Source: JBDSSS01 sp963764195
GTDB lineage: Bacteria > Actinomycetota > Actinomycetes > Actinomycetales > Dermatophilaceae
Assembly (NCBI GenBank): GCA_963764195.1
Contig: CAVXRG010000008.1
Coordinates: 186,001 to 250,000 of the forward strand
Reading direction: 5' to 3'
DNA length: 64,000 nucleotides
Each line of letters begins with the position of its first letter. The first letter of the stretch is position 1. The translations under genes were made by a program, and so were the position numbers. Positions 61,471-64,000 of this stretch are shown here, piece after piece. Below the pieces are notes generated by a model that saw only the letters and a program-made list of their open reading frames with translations, was not told where the DNA came from and made no database searches.

Positions 61471-62061
61471 CTACTCGGCTCGAGTGTGGGCCTCGAGGTC
61501 CCGGAGGTCGGTGGGGGTGTCGACGTCACGCGAGGCCGGGCCGGTGACGGCGACCTCGAGGTGCGGCATCTCGAGCAGCAGCTTCGCGGGGCGGTTCACC
61601 GCCGGGAAGGGCAGGGCTTGGCGCACGGTTGCCGTCCGGTAGGCCGCGAGCAGGGGGTTGGCGAACCCGCCGTCATCGGTGGCCACGGCGGCGCCCACCT
61701 CCGGGGGGGAAGTGCGCAGGGCCGCGACGAGCCGCTCCAGGGCGGGGCCGGCATACGGCATGTCGCCTGCCACGACGCCGACGATCGCGGTCCGCACCCG
61801 TTCGACCCCCGCCGCGACGCCGGCCAGGGGCCCGCCGCCCGGCGGGGTCTCACGGGTCCACGTGACCGTTCGGCCGCAGTCCCGCTCCGGCCCCACGACG
61901 ACCACCGGCCACTGCTCCGGCAGCGACCCGACGACGGTCTGCAGCACGGTCGAGCCGTGAAACCGGGCGTCCAGCTTGTCGGAGCCGAACCGCCGTGAGG
62001 TGCCGCCGGCGAGCACGACGACCGTGACGTCGCCCGTTGACGGATGGTGTCCAGTGCTCAT
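61471..62061 (-). CDS. mobA: Molybdenum cofactor guanylyltransferase
   Basis: 196 aa nucleotidyltransferase. The N-terminal VVVLAGGTSRRFGSDKLDARF is the LAGGxSxRxGxDK signature; GGGPLAGVAAGVERV and VVAGDMPYAGP (metal Asp) follow. It adds GMP to molybdopterin to make the MGD cofactor needed by NarG, so it belongs functionally to the nar cluster. Its ATG overlaps the stop of the upstream regulator gene. It is convergent with narK, 16 nt between stops. Confidence 0.93.
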   Translation of the reverse strand: MSTGHHPSTGDVTVVVLAGGTSRRFGSDKLDARFHGSTVLQTVVGSLPEQWPVVVVGPERDCGRTVTWTRETPPGGGPLAGVAAGVERVRTAIVGVVAGDMPYAGPALERLVAALRTSPPEVGAAVATDDGGFANPLLAAYRTATVRQALPFPAVNRPAKLLLEMPHLEVAVTGPASRDVDTPTDLRDLEAHTRAE

Positions 62062-62810
62062 GGGACCAGTGTGGGGGGCAGCGAGAGCAGACAGGATCCC
62101 GGGCGCGCGAACGGCACGAGCGAGAGCCCGTCCGAGAGCTCGCCGTTCGCCTCCAGGGCGCCGGCCACGAGGCCGAAGTGCACCTGGCAGACCACCTCCG
62201 GATGGCGCCTCGCGGCTTCCAGCAGGGGGCAGGTCTGCAGGAGCACGGTGGTGCCCGACCCGGCGCCGCTCCCGGTCTCGGCGACCGGAGAGAAGCCCAA
62301 CCGTCCGAGCAGGCCGATGACCTGCTCGTGCGCGGGCAGTGCCCTGCCCACGTCCTGGTCAGGACGGTCGGCCAGGCTTGTGCCCCAAGCGTTTCCGATG
62401 GCGCGGGCATCAGCGCCGGGATCCCCGCCCCGATCAGCGAGGCGCTCGGCGAACACCGCGGCCAGGGCGACGTACTCCGGTGACACGCCCCCCTCGGTGC
62501 TGCCGGCGTCACGCGCCACGACCCCCGCCGGCGTCAGGGCATACCGCAGCGAGGGCCGCCCGCGCCCGCCGGTCGACGGCGCCTGCTCCGCACGGACCAG
62601 CCCGGCGCGCACCAGCGCCCGCACGTGGTGGCGCGTGGTGTTGGGGTGACCGCCGAGCGCTGCGACCAGGTCCCCGACCGTGGCCCCCGTCGTGGCCGGG
62701 GTCTCGCCGATGACGTCCAGCAGTCGTCGACGAGAGGGGTCCAGAGCGGGCGTCGGGGGCCTCTCCCGAGGGGGTGTCAGCGCCGGGCCCATCGGTGCTA
62801 TGTTTTTCAC
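62058..62810 (-). CDS. Second HTH regulator with Cys/His cluster motif
   Basis: 250 aa winged-HTH protein (RRRLLDVIGETPATTGATVGDLVAALGGHPNTTRHHVRALVRAGLV), followed by a C-terminal domain with TCPLLEAARRHPEVVCQVHFGLVAG. This is the same C-x13-C-x2-H motif as the nar-operon regulator, with one more Cys (GSCLLSL) near the end. The SufR-like pattern suggests an Fe-S or other metal sensor. GTG 62810 is preferred because a TACAAT -10 box lies 6 nt upstream (leaderless). It is cotranslated with mobA and divergent from the DUF2249/hemerythrin genes, which it probably controls. Confidence 0.8.
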   Translation of the reverse strand: MKNIAPMGPALTPPRERPPTPALDPSRRRLLDVIGETPATTGATVGDLVAALGGHPNTTRHHVRALVRAGLVRAEQAPSTGGRGRPSLRYALTPAGVVARDAGSTEGGVSPEYVALAAVFAERLADRGGDPGADARAIGNAWGTSLADRPDQDVGRALPAHEQVIGLLGRLGFSPVAETGSGAGSGTTVLLQTCPLLEAARRHPEVVCQVHFGLVAGALEANGELSDGLSLVPFARPGSCLLSLPPTLVP

Positions 62811-62830
62811 AACGTCATTGTATTAAACAT
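62800..62830. promoter_or_regulatory. Divergent promoter with ATGTTT...AAACAT dyad
   Basis: An inverted repeat ATGTTTNNYACAAYG has arms at 62800-62814 and 62816-62830, with 3 of 15 positions mismatched outside the N pair. It covers the minus-strand -10 TACAAT (62822-62817) of the regulator gene and the plus-strand -10-like TATTAA (62820-62825) of the DUF2249 gene. This is the natural place for autoregulation by the 62058-62810 protein. Confidence 0.55.
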
Positions 62831-62847
62831 CGACCCCGGAGGCCAGC

Positions 62848-63162
62848 ATGGACGCCCGAACCACCTTCCCCCTCACCGAGGCCGCCCCCGGCGCCCCCGG
62901 CGCCGGCCATGCCGGCGCCTGCGGCTGCGGCGACGCCGCGACCGAGGTCCCCGAGCTGGATGTGCGCGCCATCCCGCACGCGATCCGGCATGCCGCCGTC
63001 CTCGGGGCCTGGTCGGCCATCCCGGCGGGCGGCTCCCTCGTGCTCCTCGCTCCGCACGACCCTCAGCCACTGCTCGGCCAGCTCGCCGAGCTCGGCCCGG
63101 TCACCGTCACCTACCTCGATCGAGGACCCGGCGCCTGGCGTCTCCGGGTCACCCGCGGCTGA
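62848..63162 (+). CDS. DUF2249 domain protein
   Basis: 104 aa. After a Gly/Ala/Pro-rich start with ACGCG Cys motif, the TusA-like DUF2249 fold runs from ELDVRAIPHAIRHAAVLGAWSAIPAGGSLVLLAPHDPQPLLGQL to VTYLDRGPGAWRLRVTR. DUF2249 proteins often neighbour hemerythrin and denitrification genes. GGAGG precedes ATG 62848. It heads a small operon with the hemerythrin gene. Role unknown; nitric oxide or redox response is inferred from context. Confidence 0.82.
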   Translation: MDARTTFPLTEAAPGAPGAGHAGACGCGDAATEVPELDVRAIPHAIRHAAVLGAWSAIPAGGSLVLLAPHDPQPLLGQLAELGPVTVTYLDRGPGAWRLRVTRG

Positions 63163-63183
63163 TCCGGACGTCGGGGACCGGTC

Positions 63184-63633
63184 GTGTGCAGCTACTGCGG
63201 GTGCGAGAGCATCACCGTCATCGGACGCTTCATGGAGGAGCACGTGGCGATCATCAACGCCCTCGGGGACCTGCGTCAGGCGTGCGCCGGGGCCGAACCG
63301 GGGACGGTGCACCGGGCCGTGGCCGTGTGCCGCGACCTGCTGGAACCGCACGCTCGCGCCGAGGAGGTCGGCCTGTTCTCGGTGCTCGCCGAGGACGAGG
63401 AGTTCACCGCGCAGGTGGATGGCCTCTGCGGTGAGCACGCCCTGCTGCACCAGCTGCTCGACCGGGTCGGGGCCGGCTCGCACACCGACCTCCCGGCCCT
63501 CGAGAGGATGCTGCGAGCCCACATCGACCGAGAGGAGAACGGGCTGTTCCCTGCGGCCGCGATCGGCTTGGATGGCCCCGACTGGGAGCGGGTCGTCGCG
63601 ATCACCCCGGATCGGGTGTCGACGCGGGGATGA
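63184..63633 (+). CDS. Hemerythrin-domain protein
   Basis: 149 aa. A CSYCGCES start (three Cys) is followed by a four-helix hemerythrin-like domain with candidate iron ligands in FMEEHVAIINAL, LEPHARAEEVGLF, CGEHALLHQLL and LRAHIDREENGLFP. Hemerythrin-like proteins bind O2 or NO at a di-iron site. The N-terminal CxxC is an addition that could bind a metal. GTG 63184 lies 22 nt after the DUF2249 stop. The nitrate-respiration setting favours NO handling, by inference. Confidence 0.83.
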   Translation: MCSYCGCESITVIGRFMEEHVAIINALGDLRQACAGAEPGTVHRAVAVCRDLLEPHARAEEVGLFSVLAEDEEFTAQVDGLCGEHALLHQLLDRVGAGSHTDLPALERMLRAHIDREENGLFPAAAIGLDGPDWERVVAITPDRVSTRG

Positions 63634-63709
63634 GTGAGCGTGCGCGCGGTGCCCGTTCACGGATGTCGACGAGCCCGACCTGGCGGGCGAGCTCACAGCC
63701 GGCCCTCCC

Positions 63710-64000
63710 GTGACCCCCGCCTCTCCGTCCGCGCGCCGGGGCAGTTTCGCCCTGCGCGACCGTCCCGGCCCGGTCTGGCTCGGCCTCGCCGCGGCCCTGG
63801 CCCTCGTGCACCCGTGGGTGCCGGGGTCGACCTGGCTGCTCGTGCACCTGGTGCTGCTCGGCGCGCTCACCCACTCGGCGATGGTGTGGAGCACCCACTT
63901 CACCCAGGCGCTGCTGAAGACCCCGGAGTCGCTCGACAACCGCACCCGGCAGAGCCGCCGGATCATCGTGCTCAGCGTCGGGGTGTGCGCCGTCCTCGTC
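63710..64000 (+). CDS. N-terminal membrane part of a probable multicopper oxidase/NirK-like protein (cut by window edge)
   Basis: 97 residues from GTG 63710 to the window end, frame open. It begins RRGSFALRDRPGPVWLGLAAALALVHPWVPG, then WLLVHLVLLGALTHSAMVWSTHFTQALLKTPESLDNRTRQSRRI, then another hydrophobic stretch (IVLSVGVCAVLV). This resembles the N-terminal membrane region found in actinobacterial copper oxidases related to nitrite reductase NirK. No cupredoxin domain is inside the window, so this is inference. Context (narGHJI, hemerythrin, DUF2249) supports a denitrification role. Confidence 0.5.
   Translation, partial: MTPASPSARRGSFALRDRPGPVWLGLAAALALVHPWVPGSTWLLVHLVLLGALTHSAMVWSTHFTQALLKTPESLDNRTRQSRRIIVLSVGVCAVLV

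Overview
The window is high-GC DNA with dense, often overlapping genes, many GTG starts and probable leaderless promoters. The guaB / guaB3 / choD-like / guaA order matches the Mycobacterium tuberculosis arrangement. This points to an actinomycete (Actinomycetota), perhaps a Micrococcales member near Intrasporangiaceae; the family is a guess. No rRNA, tRNA, CRISPR array, prophage or insertion sequence was seen.

Layout. 0-3.5 kb: end of guaB, guaB3 and a frameshifted choD-like GMC oxidoreductase. 3.5-7.1 kb: an asymmetric two-gene ABC exporter behind a MerR/SoxR-type promoter. 7.1-17.7 kb: lipoprotein, SURF1, DUF3817 protein, guaA, an unusual asparagine-synthetase/F420-ligase-like fusion, then a flippase-like protein, a LmbE deacetylase, a GT4 glycosyltransferase, a NUDIX protein and a small membrane protein. 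17.7-26.6 kb: housekeeping and accessory genes (amidohydrolase, quinone oxidoreductase, GNAT, PcrA/UvrD helicase, M23 peptidase, lipase, B12-binding protein) with two decayed genes. 27-38.6 kb: sucC-sucD, a DUF6350 membrane protein, purN and purH with a ZTP riboswitch, interrupted by two lower-GC islands (about 29.2-32.5 and 33.8-35.7 kb) carrying genes broken by many single-base frameshifts. 38.7-49.8 kb: three nitrogen/acid catabolic operons (carbamate kinase plus barbiturase/cyanuric acid hydrolase family; CoA-transferase plus fused carboxyltransferase; hydantoinase A/B). All three carry the same inverted-repeat operator at the same distance from a -10 box, so they probably form one regulon. 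50-51.7 kb: a nonapeptide-repeat protein and an RDD membrane protein. 51.8-64 kb: a nitrate respiration block (DUF6457, regulator-narGHJI, narK, mobA, a second Cys/His-containing regulator, DUF2249, hemerythrin, start of a probable copper-oxidase/NirK-like protein).

The best candidates for something undescribed are: (1) the three-operon regulon with operator CGTTGGCA-N5-TGCCAACG; (2) the AsnB-like protein that lacks the catalytic Cys and carries a C-terminal CofE-like ligase domain; (3) an intergenic repeat family built on GTCGAGTGGGCACTTTC; (4) the over-represented word GTATGCC, which forces rare codons inside genes; (5) the frameshift-dense islands flanking the DUF6350 gene.
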